Below are positions 16,177-23,983 of a DNA stretch of 64,000 nucleotides, one piece after another. The DNA comes from a virus. The position numbers and the translations under genes were made by a program. The notes beneath the pieces were generated by a model, which did no database searches, was not told the DNA's origin, and worked only from the letters and a program-made list of their open reading frames with translations. Each line of letters opens with the position of its first letter. Position 1 is the stretch's first letter. The stretch spans positions 1-64,000 of the IMG/VR virus record IMGVR_UViG_3300020401_001763; one strand, written 5' to 3'.

Positions 16177-16578
16177 ATGTGGTATTATAATAATGAACCT
16201 TTTGAGACTGCACCAGAAGAATACCAAGGATTTGTCTACGTCATCACAGAACTGGATACGAACAAAAAGTATCTCGGTAAAAAGAACTTCTGGCGGCCGA
16301 AGGTATTACCAAAAAATTCAAAGAGATCTAGAAGGGTACGCACCAGAGTGGAATCCGATTGGAGACTATACTTTGGCTCGAATAAAGAATTACGGTGTCT
16401 CGTTGAAGAACGAGGCGAAACAAACTACAGAAGAGAAATCATCAAACTCTGTAGAACAAAAGGAGAAATGTCTTACTTTGAAGCAAAAGCTCAGTTCGAT
16501 AATGACGTCCTTTTTTCAGACGAATGGTACAACGAATTCATAGGTTGTAAAATACATTCCCGACATTTAAAAAAATAA
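16177..16578 (+). CDS. GIY-YIG-like putative endonuclease
   Basis: This protein has 133 residues. The ATG at 16177 is the likely start, as an upstream in-frame ATG at 16132 would overlap the previous gene. GFVYVITELDTNKKYLGKKN near the N-terminus resembles the GIY-x10-YIG strand pair (here FVY and YLG), and later basic residues and Glu fit this nuclease fold. Relatives in T4-like phages are usually labelled putative endonucleases. Catalytic Tyr/Arg/Glu assignments are uncertain. Confidence 0.6.
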   Translation: MWYYNNEPFETAPEEYQGFVYVITELDTNKKYLGKKNFWRPKVLPKNSKRSRRVRTRVESDWRLYFGSNKELRCLVEERGETNYRREIIKLCRTKGEMSYFEAKAQFDNDVLFSDEWYNEFIGCKIHSRHLKK

Positions 16579-16601
16579 AATCACATCAAAGTGATTTTTT
16601 T
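16577..16601 (+). terminator. Rho-independent terminator
   Basis: AAAATCAC and GTGATTTT form an 8-bp stem around ATCAAA, followed by a T-run ending at 16601. It overlaps the stop codon of the GIY-YIG-like gene by two bases. Confidence 0.85.
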
Positions 16602-16602
16602 G

Positions 16603-16631
16603 TTTACAAACACTAATTTTTAGTATATAAT
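16603..16631 (+). promoter_or_regulatory. sigma70-like promoter
   Basis: TTTACA (16603-16608), a 17-bp spacer and TATAAT (16626-16631) directly abut the terminator's T-run. It drives the RNase H operon. Confidence 0.82.
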
Positions 16632-16664
16632 AGTTATATACAATTGAAAAGGAGTAGTTTTGTT

Positions 16665-16991
16665 ATGGGTATTTTTATTGGAAAGCACGGTAGGTCTAAT
16701 AGCTTCGTCGGAAGATTTGATCCTACTAATCCCTCAGATATAAGAGAATATGAATTAGTAAAAGCTATCGTAAGATCAGTTAACGCTAGCAGTAAAAGAA
16801 AATTTAGAGTCTGCAAAAGAGGTAGAAAACCAGTTTATGGATATGAATGGGGTGGCAACCCTAAAGGCGGAATAAAGAACGCTAAACTCTGGGATGTTTA
16901 TATCTACAGAAAATCTCTACCGTATAACGTTGAGATGCAATTAAATATTATTTCAAACTATCCAGATCCAACATGGAGCGAATACTCATGA
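16665..16991 (+). CDS. Conserved phage protein of unknown function
   Basis: This 108-residue basic protein uses ATG 16665, with AAGGAG ten bases upstream. An alternative TTG at 16644 would consume the ribosome site. No motif is recognised. GYEWGGNPKGGIKNA (about 66-80) suggests a glycine-containing loop. It overlaps the start of the RNase H gene. Confidence 0.6.
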   Translation: MGIFIGKHGRSNSFVGRFDPTNPSDIREYELVKAIVRSVNASSKRKFRVCKRGRKPVYGYEWGGNPKGGIKNAKLWDVYIYRKSLPYNVEMQLNIISNYPDPTWSEYS

Positions 16992-17842
16992 TTATTATGG
17001 ACTACAGTGGCATTGCACTAGCAAGCATTATTATCAATAAGACGTTTGAAGAATCTCTCATTCGTCACATGATACTAAACTCTATTAGAATGTACAGGTC
17101 TCGATATGTTGACGAATATGGCGAGATAGTATTGGCCTGTGATGGTCCTAATAACTGGCGTAGGTCAGCATTTCCACAGTATAAAGCTAATAGAAAAAAA
17201 GGTAGGGACGAGTCTACTTTTGACTGGAATGAAGCTTTCAGAATCTTACATCTTGTAAGAGAAGAGATCAAAGAAAACTTTCCATATAAAGTCATTCATA
17301 TAGATCAATGTGAAGCTGACGATATTATTGGTACATTAGTCGATCTTAAATCAGATGTACCAATTAATCCAGAACCTATCATGATTGTTTCATCAGATAG
17401 AGATTTTGTACAGCTACAAAGGTTTCCAAACGTAAAACAATATTCTCCTATCTTGAAGAAAGAGGTTGTGGAATCTAATCCTAGATTGTTCTTACAAACT
17501 CATATTATTAAGGGTGACAAAGGAGATGGTGTACCAAATATCTTGTCAGAAGATAATGTATTTGTCGAAGGGTTTAGACAAACTCCTATGTCTAAAAAGA
17601 AGATAGATAATATTATTGAAGATTTAGACGATGGAGAATTGCTGTACGCAGCTTCTTGGTATAGGAACTATTGTAGAAATAAAAAATTGATAGATCTTAC
17701 CGAAACTCCTAACGATCTAAAACGTCAGATTATAAATAGTTTTGAGGAACAAGATCCATGGCCAAACAAAGGTAACGTTTTTCCATATCTAGTTTCGAAA
17801 AATTGTAATGAATTGATAAAAAGTGTACAGGAGTTTGTATGA
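16988..17842 (+). CDS. rnh: T4 RNase H-like 5'-3' exonuclease (FEN family)
   Basis: This protein has 284 residues. It removes RNA primers and flaps during lagging-strand synthesis in T4, where it works with gp32. T4-like motifs are clear: the N-terminal MDYSGIA, RRSAFPQYKANR, QCEADDIIGTLV with the metal-binding acids, VSSDRDFVQL and KGDKGDGVPN, all in the usual order. Length is close to T4 RNase H (305 aa). ATG 16988 is preferred (GGAG at 16974) over 16973. The stop overlaps the next gene. Confidence 0.92.
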   Translation: MIIMDYSGIALASIIINKTFEESLIRHMILNSIRMYRSRYVDEYGEIVLACDGPNNWRRSAFPQYKANRKKGRDESTFDWNEAFRILHLVREEIKENFPYKVIHIDQCEADDIIGTLVDLKSDVPINPEPIMIVSSDRDFVQLQRFPNVKQYSPILKKEVVESNPRLFLQTHIIKGDKGDGVPNILSEDNVFVEGFRQTPMSKKKIDNIIEDLDDGELLYAASWYRNYCRNKKLIDLTETPNDLKRQIINSFEEQDPWPNKGNVFPYLVSKNCNELIKSVQEFV

Positions 17843-18258
17843 TGAAACAGTATGTTTTTGAAGTTATCGAAGAAGCTGCCAAACAGCGCAGTCGAGATGA
17901 TAAAGTAAAAGTCTTAAAATCAAACGAGACTTGGGCATTGAAGGATATTATACGAGGCTCAATGGATTCTAAAGTAGAATGGAACTTACCTGAAGGTTCC
18001 CCACCATATCAAGCATCCGCAGCTCATAACCACCCCACAAATCTTCTAAGAGAAAATTCTAAGTTTAAATATTTTGTGAAAGGTGGCCCTGGGGATAAAA
18101 TGCCGAAATATAAAAGAGAACAAATTTTTATAGGTATGCTTGAAGGTGTACATCCTGAAGATGCTAAGCTTGTCGTCTCAATGATTAACAAGAAAAAATT
18201 AACAGGCATTACACGCCCGGTTGTAGAGGAGGCTTTTCCAGGGTTGCTTAAAGACTGA
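17839..18258 (+). CDS. Conserved T4-like phage protein of unknown function
   Basis: This 139-residue protein has a central region (WNLPEGSPPYQASAAHNHP, then LLRENSKFKYFVKGG) that is a family widely kept in T4-like phages next to replication genes. PEDAKLVVSMINKKKL near the C-terminus is a helix that could contact DNA or protein. No role is established to my knowledge. ATGATG overlap with rnh. Confidence 0.68.
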   Translation: MMKQYVFEVIEEAAKQRSRDDKVKVLKSNETWALKDIIRGSMDSKVEWNLPEGSPPYQASAAHNHPTNLLRENSKFKYFVKGGPGDKMPKYKREQIFIGMLEGVHPEDAKLVVSMINKKKLTGITRPVVEEAFPGLLKD

Positions 18259-18281
18259 CTCTATTTCCAGAAAGGACAAGA

Positions 18282-18458
18282 ATGGTACTTGCACAACTTG
18301 AAAGATTACAAAAAGATTCCAGCGATTTAGAACTTTACGCTCTTAAACTTAAAAAGAGAGGAAGAATACAACAAATGGAAAACATCTTAAAGAAAAGAGA
18401 TTATGTAAGGGAAAAAATCAAGTTGATAAAAAGTCCGGAGGTTCAATATTCTACTTAG
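18282..18458 (+). CDS. Small helical phage protein
   Basis: This 58-residue frame has AAAGGA nine bases before the ATG. The product is a single charged helix, probably coiled coil, with alternating L, K and R (residues 4-50). It closes the operon before the promoter at 18474. No homologue is recognised. Confidence 0.6.
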   Translation: MVLAQLERLQKDSSDLELYALKLKKRGRIQQMENILKKRDYVREKIKLIKSPEVQYST

Positions 18459-18473
18459 TTAAAAAAATAAACG

Positions 18474-18502
18474 TTTACAATCATTGAATAATATGATACT
18501 AT
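18474..18502 (+). promoter_or_regulatory. sigma70-like promoter
   Basis: TTTACA at 18474-18479 is followed after 17 bp by TACTAT at 18497-18502. A perfect TATAAT at 18502-18507 would need a 22-bp spacer. It serves the PhoH operon. Confidence 0.6.
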
Positions 18503-18524
18503 ATAATGATAATAAGGAATTGAT

Positions 18525-19097
18525 ATGAATATTTTTATACTTCATGAAGATCCAGTCGTTGCGGCTCAGATGCTTTGTGACAGGCACGTTCCTAAAATGA
18601 TCGTAGAGTCTGCACAAATGTTAAGCACGGCCCACAGGCTACTAGATGGTATACCCGAAAAAAGACCATCAAAGTCAGGAAAGACTATACAAACTTATTA
18701 CGCGTTTGGAGACGAACGCGATAAATTGTATTATGCCGCTGTTCATAAACATCATCCTTGTACCACATGGACTATGGAATCTTCTCAAAATTACAAATGG
18801 CATTATAAACATTTTTACGCCATGGGGCAAGAGTTTACTTATAGAAGAGAAAAGTCTCATAAGACTATCGAATTGCTAGGTAAGTTGTTATCTAAAATTC
18901 CAGAAAATATACCACATGGTCCTCTTACTCCGTTTGCTCAAGCGATGTCGCACTATCCTATGTGTAAGGTAGAAGGCGATGCAGTAAAAGCATATCGTAA
19001 TTATTATCACGTGGCTAAAGACTTTGCCGTTTGGGAATGGAAAAGACCAGCGCCTAGCTGGTGGGAGGGATATAAAGGTGCCAGTTTATACAGTTAG
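18525..19097 (+). CDS. Conserved T4-like phage protein
   Basis: This protein has 190 residues. The opening HEDPVVAAQMLCDRHVPKMIVE with TAHRLLDG, then NYKWHYKHFYAMGQEFTYR and a C-terminal YRNYYHVAKDFAVW, is a family I recognise in many T4-like and other phages as conserved but unassigned. Conserved His, Asp, Cys and Trp residues suggest an enzyme or metal binder. AAGGAA precedes the start. Confidence 0.7.
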   Translation: MNIFILHEDPVVAAQMLCDRHVPKMIVESAQMLSTAHRLLDGIPEKRPSKSGKTIQTYYAFGDERDKLYYAAVHKHHPCTTWTMESSQNYKWHYKHFYAMGQEFTYRREKSHKTIELLGKLLSKIPENIPHGPLTPFAQAMSHYPMCKVEGDAVKAYRNYYHVAKDFAVWEWKRPAPSWWEGYKGASLYS

Positions 19098-19308
19098 AAA
19101 AAAAGATGGAGAAGAAGAGTGGGATATAATGTGTTCTCACGAAGAAGCAAAACAAGCATGTGAAGAATACGGTCTTGTTATAGTTCCTAAATTTCCTGCA
19201 ATAGTTTCTGGTACAGGAAGTTTGTTATCTAAAACAGACAATGGATGGAAAGACAATCTTAAGAGAATCAAATCAGGAGCTGGAAAAGGTAATACTATAA
19301 AAGTATGA
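19078..19308 (+). CDS. Conserved small phage protein
   Basis: The predicted start is GTG 19078 with GGGAGG upstream, giving 76 residues beginning MPVYTVRKKDGEEEW. An ATG at 19024 would lie well inside the previous gene. Residues 7-40 and the C-terminal GWKDNLKRIKSGAGKGNTI resemble a family of small marine T4-like phage proteins. The C-terminal lysines and glycines could bind nucleic acid. The function is unknown. Confidence 0.65.
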   Translation: MPVYTVRKKDGEEEWDIMCSHEEAKQACEEYGLVIVPKFPAIVSGTGSLLSKTDNGWKDNLKRIKSGAGKGNTIKV

Positions 19309-19985
19309 GCAAGCAATCTGTAAAATTTGAAGATCTGATAGAGATAGAACCTATAACTGTAAATCAAGTTAAAGCATTTGACGCGTGGTCTGACGGAGAC
19401 CATCTGGTTCTAGCTGGTTCTGCAGGAACTGGTAAAACTTTCATAGCGTTATACTTAGCGTTACAATCTGTTCTAGAACCATATACGTCATTTAATAAAG
19501 TGGTGTTAGTTAGATCGGTCGTACCAACACGAGAAGTTGGATATTTACCCGGCGATATTGGAGAAAAAGTAGAACCGTTTGAAGCACCATATAAAAATAT
19601 ATGCTTAGAATTATTTAGCGATACAAATTCTACTTACAATAAACTTATAAATAGTCATCAGATGGTATTTAATACCACATCTTTTATTCGTGGAATAACT
19701 ATAGACAATGCAATAGTCGTAGTAGACGAAATGCAAAACCTTAATTTTCACGAGTTGGATTCTGTAATAACACGTGTAGGACGCGATTGCAGAATAATCT
19801 TTTCTGGAGATTATCATCAATCGGACTTTAAGGACTCGTACGAAAGAGATGGAATACAGAGATTCTTAAGAATAGTCGAGCAACTAAAGAACTTTAGTGT
19901 AATCACGTTCGGATGGGACGATATTGTAAGATCTGACTTTTTAAGAGATTACATCATGACAAAAGAAATGTTAGGAGTAAAATGA
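19305..19985 (+). CDS. phoH: PhoH-like ATPase
   Basis: This 226-residue P-loop ATPase of the PhoH family has Walker A G38-S-A-G-T-G-K-T45 and Walker B IVVVDEMQ at 137-144. SVVPTREVGYLPGDIGEK is the PhoH signature between them, and SGDYHQSD follows near 168. PhoH is very common in marine phages. The E. coli homologue is phosphate-starvation induced, but the biochemical role in phage is unsettled (an RNA-directed ATPase is possible). ATGA overlaps tie it to both neighbours. Confidence 0.93.
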   Translation: MSKQSVKFEDLIEIEPITVNQVKAFDAWSDGDHLVLAGSAGTGKTFIALYLALQSVLEPYTSFNKVVLVRSVVPTREVGYLPGDIGEKVEPFEAPYKNICLELFSDTNSTYNKLINSHQMVFNTTSFIRGITIDNAIVVVDEMQNLNFHELDSVITRVGRDCRIIFSGDYHQSDFKDSYERDGIQRFLRIVEQLKNFSVITFGWDDIVRSDFLRDYIMTKEMLGVK

Positions 19986-20254
19986 TGATGAATTGGTTTA
20001 TAGTAGTAACATTCGTTCTAGCTAATCCAATACAAGAGATGCGAAACATGTATGTCTTTACACAACCACAATTTGTATCACTAGAGCAATGCATTGGATA
20101 TGTTGAACAAAATAAAAATAGAATCTTTTACATAGCGGCAGATTCTTACAAGTTTCAGAAAAAGCCTGAAACTATATACTGCGCACCACAAAATGTACTA
20201 GGTGAAATGATTAAAGAAGGATTTGCAGTAAAGAGAAATGAAAAGAGTATTTGA
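19982..20254 (+). CDS. Small secreted or membrane protein
   Basis: This 90-residue protein has a hydrophobic N-terminus at about 4-15 that looks like a short signal sequence or anchor, then a soluble domain with two cysteines (EQCIGY and IYCAPQ). The topology resembles small periplasmic phage proteins. No family is identified. It is coupled to phoH and overlaps the exonuclease gene. Confidence 0.55.
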   Translation: MMMNWFIVVTFVLANPIQEMRNMYVFTQPQFVSLEQCIGYVEQNKNRIFYIAADSYKFQKKPETIYCAPQNVLGEMIKEGFAVKRNEKSI

Positions 20255-20915
20255 GCATGAAAAAATTGATGTTGGATATAATGACTTGGACGCAGACACG
20301 ACCGATACTGGTAGGACATACACTGCTCCTGATGGTTCTTCTTATCCTAGCATTACCACAGTTCTTGGAGTATTAAGTGAAGACGCAATACGTGCATGGC
20401 GAGAAAGAGTTGGCGAGGACGAAGCTAATAAGATTAGCGGCAGAGCTAGTAATCGCGGTACTCGTGTACATAGCATTGTCGAGCGGTATTTAAAGAATGA
20501 AGATACAACAGACAATCTCCCTCATATTAGGCAAAGTCTTGAAAACTTGCGGCCAATTCTTGATAAATCTATCGGGAAAATCTTTGGCCTCGAAGTTGCT
20601 CTTTATAGTAATCATCTTGGTGTTGCTGGTCGTTGCGATTGCATAGCCGAGTTTGATGGAGTACCTTCAATAGTAGATTTTAAGACTTCTAAAAGAATTA
20701 AAAAGAAAAACAAGATACACAGCTATTTCGCTCAAGCAGCAGCATATGCTATAATGTTTGAAGAGCGAACCGGAATGGCCATACCTAACTTGGTCATAGT
20801 CATGGATGTAGACCATGAAAAACCCTTGGTGTTTAGAGAACATCGAGACAATTGGATAAAACTTTTAACGGAGACAATAGATGAGTATCGCAGAAGAAAG
20901 ATGTTCGGACACTAA
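20238..20915 (+). CDS. RecB/Cas4-like PD-(D/E)XK exonuclease
   Basis: This 225-residue protein has the core motifs of a RecB-family nuclease: H78 in RGTRVHSIVE, E119 and D134 in GVAGRCDCIAEFDG, D147-F-K149-T-S, and a QxxxY-like YFAQAAAY at 163-170. Marine T4-like phages carry such an exonuclease near phoH. It probably processes DNA ends for recombination or host DNA breakdown. The protein lacks the Cys cluster of Cas4 proteins, so no Fe-S centre is expected. Confidence 0.85.
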   Translation: MKRVFEHEKIDVGYNDLDADTTDTGRTYTAPDGSSYPSITTVLGVLSEDAIRAWRERVGEDEANKISGRASNRGTRVHSIVERYLKNEDTTDNLPHIRQSLENLRPILDKSIGKIFGLEVALYSNHLGVAGRCDCIAEFDGVPSIVDFKTSKRIKKKNKIHSYFAQAAAYAIMFEERTGMAIPNLVIVMDVDHEKPLVFREHRDNWIKLLTETIDEYRRRKMFGH

Positions 20916-21144
20916 CATGGCTTTAACACAAGTCATTCAGTTAAGAAACGAATTTGAAGATCTAACAAGAGGGTATAATATGCCTGAAGGATCTAGTATA
21001 GATAATATTGAGTGGTTCATAGAAAATGGCCATAGGTCAAATTCTCTTCGTAATGGATTTGCAGATGCAATGAAGATAGCGCGTAGAATTAAGGAGTACT
21101 ATTATGGCAGCTCAAAAAAGACTAGAAAAAGGAAGCGTCTATGA
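20881..21144 (+). CDS. Small conserved phage protein
   Basis: This protein has 87 residues. GGAGA seven bases before ATG 20881 supports this start, although an ATG at 20917 outside the exonuclease gene is also possible. A helical region holds RNEFEDLTRGYNMPEGSSID, and the C-terminus is very basic (KKTRKRKRL). It overlaps the next gene by 41 nt in another frame. Confidence 0.55.
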   Translation: MSIAEERCSDTNMALTQVIQLRNEFEDLTRGYNMPEGSSIDNIEWFIENGHRSNSLRNGFADAMKIARRIKEYYYGSSKKTRKRKRL

Positions 21145-21466
21145 AAAATATGATGTAGATGGCGATGGAGTCGTAAGTGACGAAGAACTAGACGTGGAAA
21201 GAAGAATGATTGAACTTGAAGACCTCAGGTCTGACATGGAGAATGAAGATAAAAAGCAAGACGCCCAAAGAAACATGGCTTGGTTTGCTCTTGGTGGCAT
21301 GCTACTTTATCCTGCTTTTGTTATTACTGCAACGTTATTTAAACTTGATAATGCTGCAAAAATATTAGGAGACATGGCCGCAGTATACTTTGTATCAGTA
21401 GCCGCAATTGTAGCAGCATTTTATGGTAAAGAGGCAATCACACAAAAGAAAGTAGATAAAAAATAA
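21104..21466 (+). CDS. EF-hand membrane protein
   Basis: This protein has 120 residues. Residues 17-28 (DVDGDGVVSDEE) form a canonical EF-hand calcium-binding loop with D at positions 1, 3 and 5 and E at 12. After an acidic coiled segment come two transmembrane helices at about 63-83 and 90-107. Marine T4-like phages carry similar EF-hand plus two-helix proteins of unknown role. Calcium-dependent action at the inner membrane is likely from sequence, but its purpose is unknown. Confidence 0.75.
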   Translation: MAAQKRLEKGSVYEKYDVDGDGVVSDEELDVERRMIELEDLRSDMENEDKKQDAQRNMAWFALGGMLLYPAFVITATLFKLDNAAKILGDMAAVYFVSVAAIVAAFYGKEAITQKKVDKK

Positions 21467-22041
21467 TGAAACTACATAAGTATGAAAATTATGACGAATA
21501 TGTAAAGGAGCAGACTCAGGCTAACGTAGCTAAGTTAAAAAATGTTTGGGTAAGAGAAAACGCTATTCAAAAAGTAGTATCTTACAAACCTTTTGCTTCT
21601 AGCATATTGTGTCATGGAACTAGAAATGGTAGGGAACTCGAGTATTTTAAAAAGTTTCTACCTCATGCAGAAGTCGTTGGAACTGAAATATCTCATACAG
21701 CTACTCAGTTTAAGAACACCGTTCAACACGACTTCCATGAGGTTAGAGAAGACTTTGTTGGTAAGTTTGATATTGTTTATTCAAATTCTTTTGATCACGC
21801 ATATGATCCAAGCAAAGCTATTTTAGCTTGGAAAGATCAACTTACAACAGATGGAGTACTAGTTATCGAACTCATGACAGGAGTTGAGAATATATCCAGA
21901 CCAGTAGATCCACTTGAAATTAACTACGAAGAATTTAAAGAACTTGCTGAAAAAAATGGATTGAGAGTACTTGAAAAAAATATCATGCACAGACAAATGT
22001 CTGGAGCGAAAAATAGTATTATGGTGGCTTTGAAAAAATGA
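21466..22041 (+). CDS. Class I SAM-dependent methyltransferase-like protein
   Basis: This protein has 191 residues. A Rossmann-type order is visible: ILCHGTRNGREL at 47-58 as motif I (glycine loop), VVGTEIS as the acidic end of strand 2, FDIVYSNSFDHAYDP as motif IV and GVLVIEL as strand 5. It is the first gene of a cassette of sugar-transfer enzymes, so its substrate may be a glycan or small molecule. The substrate is not readable. TAATG overlap with the EF-hand gene. Confidence 0.75.
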   Translation: MKLHKYENYDEYVKEQTQANVAKLKNVWVRENAIQKVVSYKPFASSILCHGTRNGRELEYFKKFLPHAEVVGTEISHTATQFKNTVQHDFHEVREDFVGKFDIVYSNSFDHAYDPSKAILAWKDQLTTDGVLVIELMTGVENISRPVDPLEINYEEFKELAEKNGLRVLEKNIMHRQMSGAKNSIMVALKK

Positions 22042-22868
22042 CTAAAAGATTAATATATCAGGTGTACACTGGCAAAAGATCTAAACTTTATGATCATTGC
22101 ACAGCTTCTGTTAAAGCGTACGCTGAAGATATTAACGAGAAAGAATCTCCTAACAATAGGGTTGACTATATAATTCAAACTCAACCTATTATGAAGATTA
22201 AACCTGATGTGTTTGCTACAAATAGAAGTAAAGAATCTTATGAAAAGTATGGAGGATTCTTACCGATATATGAAAAAGAAAATGCTTTTAACTATTGGGA
22301 TCGTTACGATCAAATAGCTATCATAGATGCTGACGTTTGGATAAGGCCAGGGACTGAAAATATATTTAACGTTATGAATCATGAAACGGAATTTGCTGGA
22401 ATGGCAGAGAGAACAGCTCCAATTTTGCCATGGTATAAAGAAAAACTAATAGGTTATACTAGAATGCAATATTCTTCTTTAACCGATGTTGATTGGCGAT
22501 GGAACGAATCCGGTGCTCATTTTTATAATATGGGCGTGATGCTATTAAATAGACATATAGTTCAGTATTTAAAAGGTAAAAGTAAAAGATACGAAACTGG
22601 TAGAGAATTTATTGAAAGACCAGAGTTTAAAAGATTTGTTGATGGACTTGGAGCTTGGAAGTGGAGTACCGATCAAACACTTTTAAATTACTGGGTCAAA
22701 AAAGAAAAAATGGAACAACAAGAATTAAGTTGGAAATGGAATGCACTGTATACTGCAATCTCTAATGAAGACGCTAAGAAGGCTTACTTCGTACATTTCT
22801 TTCTTAAAGACAAATTGCCTAATAGAGGCGAAGACGTAGAAAAGCTTATGGAGGACGTAAATGAATAG
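22038..22868 (+). CDS. GT-A fold glycosyltransferase
   Basis: This protein has 276 residues. IAIIDADVWIRPG at 93-105 carries the DxD metal motif (D97, D99), and AHFYNMGVMLLN around 161-172 matches the acceptor-side motif of GT8-like enzymes. There is no signal or membrane segment, so it works in the cytoplasm. The donor and acceptor are unknown. It overlaps the RuBisCO-like gene by 8 nt. Confidence 0.75.
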   Translation: MTKRLIYQVYTGKRSKLYDHCTASVKAYAEDINEKESPNNRVDYIIQTQPIMKIKPDVFATNRSKESYEKYGGFLPIYEKENAFNYWDRYDQIAIIDADVWIRPGTENIFNVMNHETEFAGMAERTAPILPWYKEKLIGYTRMQYSSLTDVDWRWNESGAHFYNMGVMLLNRHIVQYLKGKSKRYETGREFIERPEFKRFVDGLGAWKWSTDQTLLNYWVKKEKMEQQELSWKWNALYTAISNEDAKKAYFVHFFLKDKLPNRGEDVEKLMEDVNE

Positions 22869-23940
22869 GTACCATGTAACATACGAGGTTGATGGTCCAG
22901 ACATACCAAAGATTGCTCATGAAATAGCCATTGGTCAAAGTATTGGTAATCCAAATATTAGATCTGAGATAGAAAATTCAGATAATATTAAAGAGATGGC
23001 AGCTGAAATCGTAAGCATTGATGGCAATGAGGTTGTGATTTCATTTCCTAATAAAGCATTTAATTGGCCAAACATCAATCAACTTATGTGTATTATTATG
23101 GGTGGACATACTGATATTATGGGAGTTGATAGATGTAGAGTTTTAGATATTAGTATTGAAGTCCCAGTCAAAAAGCCAGTATTAGGAATGTCAGGCTTGA
23201 AAAAAAGAACTGGTGCCGAAGAAAGGCCACTATTTGGAGCTATTGTAAAACCAAAGTCAGGACTTACAAAAGATCAGCTTACTGAAATAGTAAAGCAAAT
23301 GATGGACGGTGGAGCTGATTTTATTAAAGAAGACGAGATCATGGCAGACAATTCATACCTGCCACTTCATGAAAGAGTAGAAGCAATTGAAACACTTAAA
23401 ACAACTTGTGACTGGAAAGGATTCTACGCTTATTGCATAAACGCAGATCCGTTAGATCTCATTGCTAACTTAAAGATAATTGATTATCATACAGGTCTAA
23501 AAGAAAATGTAATGGGAGGTGTTCATATCAACTTTTGGTCTGGCCTAGGTGCATACACCTCTGCTAGAGATATGAATATTCCATGTCACTATCAAAGATC
23601 TGGAATTAGAATCTTAACAGATCCGAGTAATAAATACTCGATAGCTTGGCCAGTCTTAGCTAAGTTAGGCTGTATGGCTGGAGTAGATAGTATGCACGTA
23701 GGAATGCTAGGTGGATATTATCCTGAAGGAGAGAGCGAGGAAGAAACTCTCACGGCGATTGACATATGCAAACAACACAATACAATCCCATCGCTAAGTT
23801 GTGGAATGAATCCCGTGCTCGCTCAAGAAATACGAGAGAGAATTGGTAATGACTTTATGGCCTCAATAGGAGGCTGGCTCCATACTGGAGAAACTATATA
23901 CGAAAAAGTATATGAAATGAGAAAGAGTCTTGATTCATAA
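22861..23940 (+). CDS. RuBisCO-like protein (form IV-type), phage-encoded
   Basis: This 359-residue protein follows the RuBisCO large-subunit order: N-terminal alpha/beta domain (1-105), then the barrel with GAIVKPKSGL at 126-135 (K130 and K132 for K175 and K177), GGADFIKEDE at 150-159 (K156 for the carbamylated K201; D158 and E159 for the metal ligands D203 and E204), DSMHVGMLGG at 276-285 (H279 for H327), SLSCG at 311-315 (S379) and IGG at 336-338. Loop-6 K334 is replaced (GGYYPEG), and the HIHR site is altered to CHYQR. So the metal and enolisation centre is kept but carboxylation is unlikely. It is shorter than known forms. It lies between a glycosyltransferase and a sugar nucleotidyltransferase, suggesting a sugar-phosphate isomerase or decarboxylase role. 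Confidence 0.88.
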   Translation: MNRYHVTYEVDGPDIPKIAHEIAIGQSIGNPNIRSEIENSDNIKEMAAEIVSIDGNEVVISFPNKAFNWPNINQLMCIIMGGHTDIMGVDRCRVLDISIEVPVKKPVLGMSGLKKRTGAEERPLFGAIVKPKSGLTKDQLTEIVKQMMDGGADFIKEDEIMADNSYLPLHERVEAIETLKTTCDWKGFYAYCINADPLDLIANLKIIDYHTGLKENVMGGVHINFWSGLGAYTSARDMNIPCHYQRSGIRILTDPSNKYSIAWPVLAKLGCMAGVDSMHVGMLGGYYPEGESEEETLTAIDICKQHNTIPSLSCGMNPVLAQEIRERIGNDFMASIGGWLHTGETIYEKVYEMRKSLDS

Positions 23941-23983
23941 TCCTATACAACGTGATGATTTAATTGAAGTGAAAGGTAAGACT

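Noticed and set aside
17731-19653. TATAAATA at about 17731 and 19646
   Set aside because: Both lie inside coding sequence of replication genes with no late gene directly after them. They are expected by chance in AT-rich DNA.
22861-23940. Active CO2-fixing RuBisCO
   Set aside because: Loop-6 lysine (K334 equivalent) is missing and the HIHR region differs, and there is no phosphoribulokinase nearby. A RuBisCO-like role is more likely.
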